Assembly: GCA_963842955.1 (NCBI GenBank)
Contig: CAWJIJ010000011.1
Coordinates: forward strand, 868,001 to 932,000
Reading direction: 5' to 3'
Length of the DNA: 64,000 nt
From: JARFQW01 sp963842955
GTDB taxonomy: Bacteria; Pseudomonadota; Gammaproteobacteria; Steroidobacterales; XN24
Position 1 is the first letter of the stretch, and every line of letters begins with the position of its first letter. The notes below the pieces were generated by a model. That model saw nothing but the letters and a program-made list of their open reading frames with translations. It had not been told where the DNA came from and did no database searches. A program made the translations under genes and the position numbers. Of this stretch, positions 40,490 to 49,345 are shown piece by piece.

Positions 40490-43198
40490 ATGACGCGACC
40501 AACCGTCAAGTTCGCCGCGAAGGATCGTCCCCTGCGCAAGGACGTACGGGATCTCGGCGCCCTGGTCGGCGAGATTATTCGCGAGCAGGCCGGTGACGAC
40601 GTGTTCACCAGCGTGGAGCGAATTCGCCGCGCGGCGATTTGGCAGCGCGAGCGCGGTACGCCGGCGGACCTGACGGAAATCCTGGCCCGGACTTCCACCG
40701 ACTCGGAGCAGCAGATCATTCGCGCCTTCTCGACCTGGTTCCAGGTCGTCAACATCGCGGAGCGCGTGCACCGAATCCGCAGGCTGCGCGCCTACATGCG
40801 CAAGCCCGCCCAGGGCTTCGTCCAGGAACTTCCCGCTACCCTGTCCGAGCTGCGTGCCGGTCTCTCCGATGCCTCAGCAGTGGAATCATTCCTCGAAGAC
40901 ATGGACATCCAGCCTGTATTTACCGCCCATCCGACGGAACCGACGAGACGCACGATCCTGGTGAAGCAGCAGAAGATCGCGCGCCGGCTCGTCGACCGAA
41001 TGAACACGTCGCTGACGCCCGGCGAGCAGGCGGGCGCCATGGCCAGTATCCGGGCGTTGATCACGTCCAGCTGGCAGACCGAGGAGCACCCCAGCGAACG
41101 CATGCTGGTCACCGATGAGCTGGACCACGTCCTGTTTTTCCTGACCGACGTCATCTACCGGGTGGTTCCCGCCTTCTATGAAAGCCTCGCGGCGGCGGTC
41201 CGCGAGGCCTGGGGTCCGGAAGCCGAACACATCCGCGTACCGAGGATTCTGAGCTTTGCGTCCTGGGTCGGGGGCGACATGGACGGCAACCCCAATGTCA
41301 CCGCAAGGACCGTCCGTCTGACGCTGGACCGGCAGCGGTCCGCTATCCTGGCTCTCTACCGGCGTGAACTGGGCGAGCTGGCCGAGTTTCTGAGTCAGGG
41401 AGCCAGCCGGGTGCACGTTGACGACGAGGTCCGGGCGCGGATCGAGGACTATGCGGAAATCCTTCCCGAGGCCTCCAGCCGTATCCCGCCCCGCCACCGC
41501 GATATGCCTTACCGGGTTCTGGCGCTCCTGATGTCGGCACGCATCAGCGCCACGCTGAGCGGGGCACCGGAGGGTTACCCGGATGCCAGCGGCCTGGATG
41601 GCGACCTGGAACTGATGGAGACCAGCCTCGCGACCAATAAGGGCGACCACGCCGGACGCCACGCCGTGTCGCGGCTGCGGCGCCGGGTCGAGACCTTCGG
41701 CTTTCATCTCGCCACGCTGGACATCCGCCAGGATGCCGCCGTGCATCGACGGGTGATCGGGAGGGGGCTCGGCTATGGCGACTGGGAGTCCATGGCCCCG
41801 GCGGAGCGGGCCGAGATCCTGCGTCGCGCTCTTGCCGGACCTCCGCGGGAACTGCCCGATCTCGATGCCGACGACCAGGCCGTTATCGAGGTCTTCGAGA
41901 CCATCGCTGAGTGCCGCGTCAACCTCGGAACCCGGGCGTTCGGGCCCTACATCATCAGCATGGCAGCGAACGCGGACGATGTGCTGTCCGTATTACTGCT
42001 CGCGCGCTGGGGAGGATTGGGCGACAGCGACAATATCCCTCTGGATGTCGCGCCGCTGTTCGAGACCGTCGGCGATCTCGAATCCGGACCCGCGGTCCTG
42101 GAGCGGCTGTTTTCCGATCCGGCCTATGCGGCCCACCTGGCCCGCCGAGATGGCCGGCAGGTCACCATGATCGGTTACTCCGACAGCAACAAGGATGGCG
42201 GAATCGTAGCGGCCCGCTGGGCGCTGCAGCAGGCGGAGGGACGGCTGGTGGAAACAGCCGCCGCGCACGATGTGCGCCTCACCCTGTTCCACGGCCGCGG
42301 GGGCACGATCAGCCGCGGCGGCAGCCGGACCCATACGGCGGTCATGGCCGCGCCCCGCGGTGCGGTGGCCGGCAGGCTGCGGGTGACGGAGCAGGGCGAG
42401 ATTATCAACGCCAAGTACGGTCTTCGGGGCATCGCGCTGCGAACCCTCGAACAAGCCACCAGCTCCGTGGCCATGGCCAGTAATCCGGCTCGCCGGATTC
42501 CCGAGGTACCCAACGCCTGGCGGGAATGCATGGATCTGATTGCCCGGGAGAGCCGGGAGGCCTACCAGTCCCTGGTTTACGGCAACGACACCTTCTTCCA
42601 GTTTTTTCGGCAGGCCACGCCGATTGACGTCATCGAGCGGATGAATATCGGCTCGCGGCCCGCGGCTCGCCGGCGGGGCAGCCGGATCCAGGACCTCCGC
42701 GCGATTCCCTGGGTTTTCTCGTGGACTCAAAACCGGAGCATTCTGCCGGGCTGGTACGGGATGGGTCGGGGCCTCGAAAAAGCACTGGCGGCCGCCGGCC
42801 GGGATCAGCTCGAAGAGATGTTCTCCGAATGGCTCTTCATGCGCACGCTGCTGGAAGACGTGGAAATGGTGCTCGCGAAAGCCGACCTGCCCATCGCGGC
42901 GCGCTATTCGGAGCTCGCGGATCCGAAGGTAAGACACCATTTCGACGACATAAGCGACGAGTTCAAACGCACAGCGGGGTTGATCCTCGACCTCAAGGGC
43001 GCCGAACACCTGCTGGATCACGACCCGACCCTCCAGCGGGCGATCCTGTTGCGCAATCCCTACGTGGATCCCATGAGCCTCTTACAGATCGATCTGCTCC
43101 GGCGCTGGCGAGCTTCGGACCGCGAGGACGGCGAGGCCTTCAAGGCGCTGCTGCTATCGATTAACGGTATCGCACACGGCCTGCAGAACACGGGCTAG
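40490..43198 (+). CDS. ppc: Phosphoenolpyruvate carboxylase
   Basis: 902 residues. It carboxylates phosphoenolpyruvate to oxaloacetate, refilling the TCA cycle. Conserved blocks are VFTAHPTEPTRRT (catalytic histidine), SWVGGDMDGNPNV, MIGYSDSNKDGG, LFHGRGGTISRGG (catalytic arginine/glycine loop) and RVTEQGEIINAKYG. The C-terminus ends IAHGLQNTG, the usual terminal motif with a final glycine. It stands 65 bases after yajQ. A hairpin follows at 43230. Confidence 0.97.
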   Translation: MTRPTVKFAAKDRPLRKDVRDLGALVGEIIREQAGDDVFTSVERIRRAAIWQRERGTPADLTEILARTSTDSEQQIIRAFSTWFQVVNIAERVHRIRRLRAYMRKPAQGFVQELPATLSELRAGLSDASAVESFLEDMDIQPVFTAHPTEPTRRTILVKQQKIARRLVDRMNTSLTPGEQAGAMASIRALITSSWQTEEHPSERMLVTDELDHVLFFLTDVIYRVVPAFYESLAAAVREAWGPEAEHIRVPRILSFASWVGGDMDGNPNVTARTVRLTLDRQRSAILALYRRELGELAEFLSQGASRVHVDDEVRARIEDYAEILPEASSRIPPRHRDMPYRVLALLMSARISATLSGAPEGYPDASGLDGDLELMETSLATNKGDHAGRHAVSRLRRRVETFGFHLATLDIRQDAAVHRRVIGRGLGYGDWESMAPAERAEILRRALAGPPRELPDLDADDQAVIEVFETIAECRVNLGTRAFGPYIISMAANADDVLSVLLLARWGGLGDSDNIPLDVAPLFETVGDLESGPAVLERLFSDPAYAAHLARRDGRQVTMIGYSDSNKDGGIVAARWALQQAEGRLVETAAAHDVRLTLFHGRGGTISRGGSRTHTAVMAAPRGAVAGRLRVTEQGEIINAKYGLRGIALRTLEQATSSVAMASNPARRIPEVPNAWRECMDLIARESREAYQSLVYGNDTFFQFFRQATPIDVIERMNIGSRPAARRRGSRIQDLRAIPWVFSWTQNRSILPGWYGMGRGLEKALAAAGRDQLEEMFSEWLFMRTLLEDVEMVLAKADLPIAARYSELADPKVRHHFDDISDEFKRTAGLILDLKGAEHLLDHDPTLQRAILLRNPYVDPMSLLQIDLLRRWRASDREDGEAFKALLLSINGIAHGLQNTG

Positions 43199-43229
43199 GC
43201 CACGGGGCTAGGCCATGGGGCAATACGAA

Positions 43230-43259
43230 GCGCCGGCCCGGAGTTCTCCGGACCGGCGC
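43230..43259. terminator. Hairpin between convergent genes
   Basis: GCGCCGG-C-CCGGA pairs with TCCGG-A-CCGGCGC around a GTTC loop: 12 pairs with one mismatch. It lies 31 bases after ppc and 37 bases after the convergent acidic protein gene. Neither side has a good T-run (TTCGTATT on the minus side), so it may act as a bidirectional but weak terminator. Confidence 0.5.
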
Positions 43260-43296
43260 GGATTAGCGGCCAGAGGGCCTTCGGCAAGCCTGCCCG

Positions 43297-44565
43297 TCAG
43301 TCCTCCTCACCGTCATCGCAGAACCCTTCCGGCGCCACTTCGCAGAGGTCTTCCGCCAGCTCTTCGATGTCCTCGACACCGCAGTCCGACTCCGCGTTGG
43401 CCCAGAACTCCTCCAGCGTCGGGAAGTCACAGACCAATTCCTCCCGCTCGCCGTTGAATTCACCGTCTTCGAACGCCAGCGCCAGGACAAAACCCGGACC
43501 ATCCGGTGCCGCGAGATAGAACTTGGATTCCTCGGACTCGGGGTCCAGCGGATTGAAGTCGAAAGTCTCCAGGCAGCCGTCGTCACCGCAGGAATAATCA
43601 CCTTCGGCATTCTCGTTGTTGCCGCCGAAATCCTCGCCCGGAGCACTGGCCAGGCTGACATAGGTGACCACGTCCTCGGCCTCGTCGAGGGCATATTCCT
43701 GCCGCTCCGAGGTATGAACCATCGGCGCCGAGCGGGTCAGATAGCCGGCCTTGGCATATTCGATGCCCGCGATAAAGGAGCCATCCGTGTCGATGGTCAG
43801 GCCGTCGTTCTCGAACGCGAGGGTCGTCTCACCGCAATAGATGACATCGTAGTTGGGCGTCGTCAGAGCATAGTAGTCGTAGGTGGATTCGAGGACCTCG
43901 TAGTCCACTTCGCCGTCCCCGTCATCGTCATCGTCATCGGCCGTCACCATCGCATCGGCTTCTTCACCCTCGGCCTCTTCCTCGTCTTCTTCGTCCAGCG
44001 CCAGTTCCACGTCGGCGACGACGCGGCAGTCCTTGCCCTGGATCTCTTCGGTCTCGTCCGTCACGGTCATGACAACGAACTCCCCGGTGTCCTCGCCTTC
44101 TTCCGTAATACGGACGAGTGTCGTGAAGCCGGGAGTCAGATTGACGTAGGGGTTCTGGGCGGCCAGTTCCTCCTCGGGCAGCGTATTCTCGACCAGCAGC
44201 GGGTCGGGATCGTAGATGTCTTCCTGGAGATCCCGGCAAACACCTTTTCGGGCCGCGCGCACCTCGCCGCATTCCTCGCGTTCCTCCCCGGCCTCGGCCC
44301 GGGAGGCACGGAAGCACGCGCGACGTTCATGGGATTCGCCAATGTTGAGGCAGTTGGCATTACCGACCCGCAGGGTTTCGTCGGCATCGGACAGGCAGCC
44401 CTGGAAGAGCTGGTTGGCCGTCTTCATGCAACCCGTTCCGCCCGTCGCGAGGGCCGTCCCCGGGATCGCCGAAGCCATGGCAAGCGCAACCCCTATCGCG
44501 AAGGGACCGACCCGCGTAAGCCCGAGCAAACGTTCATTCGACTTTTGACCACCGTTCATCATCAT
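43297..44565 (-). CDS. Acidic exported protein of unknown function
   Basis: 422 residues; GAAGGAG precedes the start. The signal peptide is VGPFAIGVALAMASAIPGTALA. A cysteine-rich N-terminal segment follows (CMKTANQLFQGC, NCLNIGESHERRACF, REECGEVRAARKGVC), then a strongly acidic body with an Asp/Glu-run (LDEEDEEEAEGEE and DDDDDDGDGE) and a C-terminal cysteine group (YSCGDDGCLE, FCDDGEED). It looks like a secreted cation-binding or halophilic-type protein. No known domain is recognised. It is on the opposite strand from the nearby ECF sigma-FecR-TonB receptor genes and may belong to their regulon. Confidence 0.72.
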   Translation of the reverse strand: MMMNGGQKSNERLLGLTRVGPFAIGVALAMASAIPGTALATGGTGCMKTANQLFQGCLSDADETLRVGNANCLNIGESHERRACFRASRAEAGEEREECGEVRAARKGVCRDLQEDIYDPDPLLVENTLPEEELAAQNPYVNLTPGFTTLVRITEEGEDTGEFVVMTVTDETEEIQGKDCRVVADVELALDEEDEEEAEGEEADAMVTADDDDDDGDGEVDYEVLESTYDYYALTTPNYDVIYCGETTLAFENDGLTIDTDGSFIAGIEYAKAGYLTRSAPMVHTSERQEYALDEAEDVVTYVSLASAPGEDFGGNNENAEGDYSCGDDGCLETFDFNPLDPESEESKFYLAAPDGPGFVLALAFEDGEFNGEREELVCDFPTLEEFWANAESDCGVEDIEELAEDLCEVAPEGFCDDGEED

Positions 44566-44677
44566 TCTCCTTCCTCAAGTCCAAACCCGTTCCCCTGGCA
44601 GAACTCCGTCGCCCCCTCAGGACGCGGGGTCCGGCCATGCCTGTCTGCGGTGATGCCCTTGCTCATGACATTCCGGC

Positions 44678-44794
44678 TCACGAATTCACGGAAACCCAGG
44701 TAAAAAGCAGCAGCCAGAGGAAACACGCCACGGCGACCCAGATTGCCACCGACAGGCCGCTGGGACCGTCATGCTCTGTTCGCGTGTTTTCCAT
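44678..44794 (-). CDS. 38-residue single-span membrane peptide
   Basis: ATG at 44794 has AGGAG eight bases upstream; the stop is TGA at 44680-44678. The product starts MENTRTEHDGPSG, spans the membrane once (LSVAIWVAVACFLWLLLFTW) and ends VSVNS. Good ribosome site, compact hydrophobic helix and position between the acidic exported protein and the divergent ECF sigma gene argue that it is real. Function unknown; such peptides often tune membrane complexes. A long alternative frame over the same bases has no such features. Confidence 0.6.
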   Translation of the reverse strand: MENTRTEHDGPSGLSVAIWVAVACFLWLLLFTWVSVNS

Positions 44795-44869
44795 CTCGCC
44801 TCTCCTGTCTGCGTCCGGTTTCCGCATCGATGTGTCCGCCCGCTTCTGACACCCATGACGACGTGGCCC

Positions 44870-44941
44870 GAAAAATCCTTCGGCGATCCGCTGGCACTGG
44901 CCAAGTCCCGGTGTCAGGATCGGATCTGCGAAGGATTTTTC
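44870..44941. repeat. Long inverted repeat upstream of the ECF sigma gene
   Basis: GAAAAATCCTTCG at 44870-44882 is repeated exactly in reverse complement at 44929-44941, and the match resumes after two bases as GATCCG (44885-44890 against 44921-44926), giving 21-base arms with two mismatches around 30 bases. A second pair, CTGACACC (44847-44854 region) and GGTGTCAG (44910-44917), overlaps it in a crossing arrangement. The repeat ends about 40 bases before the sigma factor start. Confidence 0.65.
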
Positions 44942-44982
44942 CGCGCGGCCCGTCTAGCAGGTCACGAACGGAGATCCCGGAG

Positions 44983-45618
44983 TTGAAGAACATCCACATC
45001 GACAAAGCGACGGCCCGACGAATCGCCCGCGGCGATGACGCGGCGTTCCGGGCGGTGTTCGACGATTTCTTTCCCCGCCTCTACCGCTATGCCATGGCGC
45101 ACCTGGACGGAAACCGCGAGGCCGCCGAGGAGGCCGTCCAGAAGACCTTCTGCAAGGCGGTGGAGCGCTTGGACACATATCGCGGCGAAGCCCCCCTGTA
45201 TGCCTGGTTCGTGCGGATCTGCCGCAACGTCATTGCGGACCAGTACCGCAGCCGCGCCAGGCAAAGCGCACACACGCTGCCGATGGAAGATCATGCCCAC
45301 GTCAGGGCCGTGCTCGACGCGCTGACCGCGCCGGCGGTTGAGGGGCCGATGAACCAGGCCCAGGCCAGGGACCTGCGGCGGCTGGTCCAGGCCATTCTCG
45401 ACCGCCTTCCCGGACGATATGCCGACGTCCTGGAATGGAAATACGTCGAGGGTTTGTCCGTTAAGGAAATCAGCGCGCGGCTCGAAACCGGACCGAAAGC
45501 AGCCGAGTCCCTGCTGACGCGGGCCCGTCTGGCTTTCAGAGAGGCCGTGGACGCCTTGTCTCGCGCCGGTTCGGCGCCGGCAGACGAGCTGAGAAAGGAT
45601 TGGGTGAAAACACCATGA
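44983..45618 (+). CDS. ECF-type RNA polymerase sigma factor
   Basis: 211 residues from a TTG at 44983 with GGAG nine bases upstream; upstream in-frame residues do not look like sigma factor. Region 2 is visible as FDDFFPRLYRYAMAHLDGN, AEEAVQKTFCKAVERL and PLYAWFVRICRNVIADQYR. Region 4 is LDRLPGRYADVLEWKYVEG, SVKEISARL and SLLTRARLAFREAV. Its stop overlaps the FecR gene as ATGA, typical of FecI-type sigma factors controlled by a neighbouring FecR and TonB receptor. The exact start is uncertain. Confidence 0.85.
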   Translation: MKNIHIDKATARRIARGDDAAFRAVFDDFFPRLYRYAMAHLDGNREAAEEAVQKTFCKAVERLDTYRGEAPLYAWFVRICRNVIADQYRSRARQSAHTLPMEDHAHVRAVLDALTAPAVEGPMNQAQARDLRRLVQAILDRLPGRYADVLEWKYVEGLSVKEISARLETGPKAAESLLTRARLAFREAVDALSRAGSAPADELRKDWVKTP

Positions 45619-46694
45619 CCAGCAAGACACCAGGACCTGGGACCTTCCCACGGGACACAGAAGAGACCCGCATCAGCCGTCTGCTTCGGGACGCCGGACC
45701 CCGGGAGGCGCCGCCGGAGGCGGCCCGTGAACGGGTATTCGAAGCCGTCCAGGCCCACTGGCGGACGGAGCTTCAGACCCGGCGTCGCGAGCGGCAGCGC
45801 CGCTGGAATTTCGCAGCTGCGGCGGCGGTTACCGTCGTGGCGGTAACGATGCTCCTCGCGCCCTGGCGTGGCGGATCCAGGGATACTGCGCTCGCCGTTG
45901 CCCTGCACACGGCAACGGCCGACAGGATTGTCGGTACCGTGGCGCTCAGGGATCCGGAAAACCCGCGTTGGCGCGGGCTGGCATCCGGCGATTTCAGCGT
46001 CCTGCCCGGCACCGGGATCCGGACCAGCCGGGGAAGCGGGCTCGGCATGTTGCTTGGGGAAGGGCACTCCCTGAGGCTGGGGCCGGATACCGAAGTCCGT
46101 TTCGACGGCGCACTTCGGCTGACCCTGCTAACGGGAACGGTTTACGTGGACTCCGGCCGGGAGATGCCCGCCAACGGCAATCGGACCGATGGGCTGCTCA
46201 TTGCGACGCCTATCGGTACGGCTCGAGAAATCGGCACCCAGTTCGAAACTCACGTAGACGATGGCGAGATGCGTATCCGGGTTCGGGAGGGAGCCGTAAA
46301 GGCCGAAGCCGAAGAACAGATGTGGACCGCACAGGCGCAGGACGAAATCCGGATCGGTGCGGACGGCCGTGTTGAGCGCGACACGGTCGAGCCCTGGGCA
46401 CCGGCCTGGCGGTGGGTGGAGGACCTTGCGCCTGCCCCCTATGCTGAGGAGATGACATTGTCTGCACTGCTGGACTGGGTCGGGAGGGAGACCGGTCGCA
46501 GAATTCATTTCGCGAGGCCTGACCTCGAGTCCCGTATGCACGTCACCGTGCTGCATGGCAGCCCGCATCGGTTCTCACCCATGGAGGCCCTCTCGGTCAT
46601 GCTGCGCACGACCGACTTCGAGTACACGGTGGCCGGAGACAGGGAAATTCTCATAGACACGCGTCGGACGGACGGATCCCGGACGGATCCGTGA
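45615..46694 (+). CDS. FecR-family anti-sigma/sigma regulator with C-terminal STN domain
   Basis: 359 residues. A cytoplasmic N-terminus of about 63 residues, a membrane helix at about 64-83 (RWNFAAAAAVTVVAVTMLLA), then the periplasmic FecR domain (TGIRTSRGSGLGMLLGEGHSLRLG, in part, and TPIGTAREIGTQFE). Near residues 285-355 there is an STN/secretin-like domain (LSALLDWVGRETGRRIHFARP), which is where FecR-type proteins contact the receptor. It overlaps the sigma gene and the receptor gene by four bases each. Confidence 0.85.
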   Translation: MTSKTPGPGTFPRDTEETRISRLLRDAGPREAPPEAARERVFEAVQAHWRTELQTRRRERQRRWNFAAAAAVTVVAVTMLLAPWRGGSRDTALAVALHTATADRIVGTVALRDPENPRWRGLASGDFSVLPGTGIRTSRGSGLGMLLGEGHSLRLGPDTEVRFDGALRLTLLTGTVYVDSGREMPANGNRTDGLLIATPIGTAREIGTQFETHVDDGEMRIRVREGAVKAEAEEQMWTAQAQDEIRIGADGRVERDTVEPWAPAWRWVEDLAPAPYAEEMTLSALLDWVGRETGRRIHFARPDLESRMHVTVLHGSPHRFSPMEALSVMLRTTDFEYTVAGDREILIDTRRTDGSRTDP

Positions 46695-49345
46695 CGCCGG
46701 AGCCGTCACGGGCCGCTCGCGGGCTTGCGAAGCGGCCGGTCCGATGGAGGGTCCGCTGGCTGGATCCCAGAGTCCTCGCGGGCGTTCTTGCGGTGGCGCT
46801 TGCGGGCGCGACGGCCCCGATGCCGGCCCGGTCCGACAGCCTGTTCGCCGGACGGTCCGTTATCGACGTCATTACGACTCTGGAGTCTGGCGGCGTCGTC
46901 ATTTACTACAGTAGCGATCTCGTCCAGCCCGGCATGCAGGTCGCCGAGGAACCCCGGTCGGACACCGCGCGCCCGGCAGCACTGCTGAACGAAATCCTGG
47001 CACCCCACGGTCTGACCACGCGCCCGGGCCCCGGCGACAGCCTGCTCATCATTCGCCAGCCTGCGGCGGGTCGCCGGCAACCCGGTGCCATCCTGGGAGT
47101 GGTCCGGGAACGGCACACGGCACGCCGGATTGTCGGCGCGGAAATCCGGGTGGATGGAGCGGGGGCGCCAGTACTGACATCCGCCAGCGGACAGTTTCAC
47201 CTCATTGGGCTGGCGCCGGGGACACACGCCCTGAGGATCGACCCGGGTGGGCTGGGTCAGCCGTCCGAGGTCGAGGTCACCGTCCGGGCCGGTGAAACCA
47301 GCGTCCTGGAACTCGAAGTAGAAAACCCGGAGATCGAGTCCCTGTCCCGCGTCGTGGTCAGCGCCAGCCGCTTCGATGTGGCCGGCAGCCGGTCCGCGTC
47401 GTTTCAGTATCTCCCGGTTGAGCAGATCGAGCAGCTGCCCGATTTCGGCGACGACCCGCTGCGCTCGGTGGCCCGGCTACCCGGCACGGCCACGAACGGC
47501 TTTTCCGCGAAATCGAATCTGCGTGGTGGGGAAACCGACGAGACTCTCGTGATGTTCGATGGCCTCCGTTTACGTAGTCCGTTTCATCTGAAGGATTACC
47601 AGAGCGTCTTCAGCGCAATCGATCCCGCGATTATCAGCGGCCTGGACGTCTATACCGGAGGACTCCCGGCGGAGCTGGGTGACCGGATGAGCGGCGCCGT
47701 GAGCATCTCCCCGGTGGAAACACCGGCCGCACCCTACCACGAGTTCACCCAGACGCTGTTCAACTCCTCCGCGCTTAGCGCCGGTACCCTGGACGACGGG
47801 CGTATCGACTGGGTGGCATCGGCCCGCCGCGGCAACCTGGACCTCTTGCTGGATATCGCGGATCCCGACCTGGGCGACCCCAGCTATATGGATTTCTACG
47901 GACGATTCGGCGTACAGGCGACAGACACCCTGCGTGTGACCGGCAATGCGCTGGTATTCGTGGACGATATCCGGCTGACCGACAATGACGACGAGGAGCT
48001 GGCCGAAGGGTCTGGCGAAGATCACTATCTCTGGCTGAGGCTTGACCACGACCTGGCGGAGGGATTGACCGGCAGAACCCTCATCTCCCATACCTATCTC
48101 GACAGCAATCGCGAGGGCCGGGTCAACCAGGAAGGCGTAAGCAACGGAAGTCTCAAGGACGAGCGCTCTTTCACCATCAATACGCTGCAGTCCCAGTGGA
48201 CCTGGTGGCCCAGCGACCGGGTACAGGTCCTTGTCGGCGGTGAAGCCAGCCGCATGGCTGGCAACTATGACTATGTGGACGAAGTGGAGTTTGACCTCCT
48301 GTTCCTGACTCCCGGGACGCCCTCCACGCCTGAGCGCTCCCGCGAATTCCACATCAACCCGGACGGCGAGCAGTATGCCGGCTACGCGAACGCGAGGATC
48401 GGGATTACCCAGCGGCTGGTCGCCGATCTCGGTCTGCGCTGGGACATGGAAACACTCACCGACAACGAGCATGCGATGTGGAGCCCCCGGATCGGGGCCA
48501 TCTACAAGCTGGGAGACCGCACGAGCCTCAGGGCCCACTGGGGACGGCACTTCCAGGTGCAGGGCATTGACGAACTGCAGATCAACGACGGCATCACCGA
48601 GTATTTCCGTCCGCAGCGCGCGGACCATGTGGTGCTGGGCCTGGATCATCGCCTGCCCGCGGATATCGATCTGCGTGTGGAGGTCTACCAGAAAGACATG
48701 GACCGGCTGCGCCCCAGGTTCGAGAATATTCTCAACAGCCGGGTGCTCCTTCCGGAACTACGACCGGATCGCATTGGCCTGGACCCGGGCGAAGCGCAGG
48801 CCCGCGGCGTCGAACTCAGCTTGTCCCGGGACCGGGGAAACAACCTGAGCTGGTGGTTCAGTTATGCGTGGTCCGAGGTCAAGGACGATTTCGAGGGCGA
48901 ACACGTCCGCAGATCCTGGGACCAGACCCACGCCGTGAAGGGGGGCCTGGCCTGGCGACGGGGACCCTGGCAGGCCAGTCTTGCGGCCACCTGGAATACC
49001 GGTTGGCCGACCACCGATGCGGCGCTGGTCACGGAGACGCCCCTGCCGCTCGTGCAGACGGGCCCGCGGAACGACGAACGTCTCGGAGAGTTCTTCAGCC
49101 TCGACGCGCGGCTCGCAAGGGACTGGCAGCTCAATCGCAGCACCCTCACCGGCTTCGTGGAGGTCAGTAACCTGACTAACCGGTTCAACGAGTGTTGCGC
49201 GGACTACGACTACGAGGACGGCGAGGACGGCGAGCCCGCCGGCCTTGACCTGGACCCGGACAACTATCTGCGGCTGTTTCCCTCGTTGGGCGTCGTCTGG
49301 CGCTTCGGCGGCGCCGGGAGGGGGCGCCCGGGCAGCGCCTACTGA
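46691..49345 (+). CDS. TonB-dependent outer-membrane receptor with STN domain
   Basis: 884 residues from a GTG overlapping the fecR-like stop. An export signal (VLAGVLAVALAGATAPMPARS) is followed by an STN signalling domain (SVIDVITTLESGGVVIYYSS), a carboxypeptidase-like regulatory domain (AEIRVDGAGAPVLTSASGQF), a plug (GTATNGFSAKSNLRGGETDE, LDVYTGGLPAELGDRMSGAV) and a beta barrel. The STN domain and the upstream sigma/FecR genes make it a transducing receptor. The ligand is not evident; no siderophore or sugar genes adjoin it. The last residue is Tyr rather than the usual Phe. Confidence 0.9.
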   Translation: MTPEPSRAARGLAKRPVRWRVRWLDPRVLAGVLAVALAGATAPMPARSDSLFAGRSVIDVITTLESGGVVIYYSSDLVQPGMQVAEEPRSDTARPAALLNEILAPHGLTTRPGPGDSLLIIRQPAAGRRQPGAILGVVRERHTARRIVGAEIRVDGAGAPVLTSASGQFHLIGLAPGTHALRIDPGGLGQPSEVEVTVRAGETSVLELEVENPEIESLSRVVVSASRFDVAGSRSASFQYLPVEQIEQLPDFGDDPLRSVARLPGTATNGFSAKSNLRGGETDETLVMFDGLRLRSPFHLKDYQSVFSAIDPAIISGLDVYTGGLPAELGDRMSGAVSISPVETPAAPYHEFTQTLFNSSALSAGTLDDGRIDWVASARRGNLDLLLDIADPDLGDPSYMDFYGRFGVQATDTLRVTGNALVFVDDIRLTDNDDEELAEGSGEDHYLWLRLDHDLAEGLTGRTLISHTYLDSNREGRVNQEGVSNGSLKDERSFTINTLQSQWTWWPSDRVQVLVGGEASRMAGNYDYVDEVEFDLLFLTPGTPSTPERSREFHINPDGEQYAGYANARIGITQRLVADLGLRWDMETLTDNEHAMWSPRIGAIYKLGDRTSLRAHWGRHFQVQGIDELQINDGITEYFRPQRADHVVLGLDHRLPADIDLRVEVYQKDMDRLRPRFENILNSRVLLPELRPDRIGLDPGEAQARGVELSLSRDRGNNLSWWFSYAWSEVKDDFEGEHVRRSWDQTHAVKGGLAWRRGPWQASLAATWNTGWPTTDAALVTETPLPLVQTGPRNDERLGEFFSLDARLARDWQLNRSTLTGFVEVSNLTNRFNECCADYDYEDGEDGEPAGLDLDPDNYLRLFPSLGVVWRFGGAGRGRPGSAY

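Noticed and set aside
43230..43259. Treating the ppc-side hairpin as a strong terminator
   Set aside because: It lacks a proper T-run in either direction; it is kept only as a moderate call.
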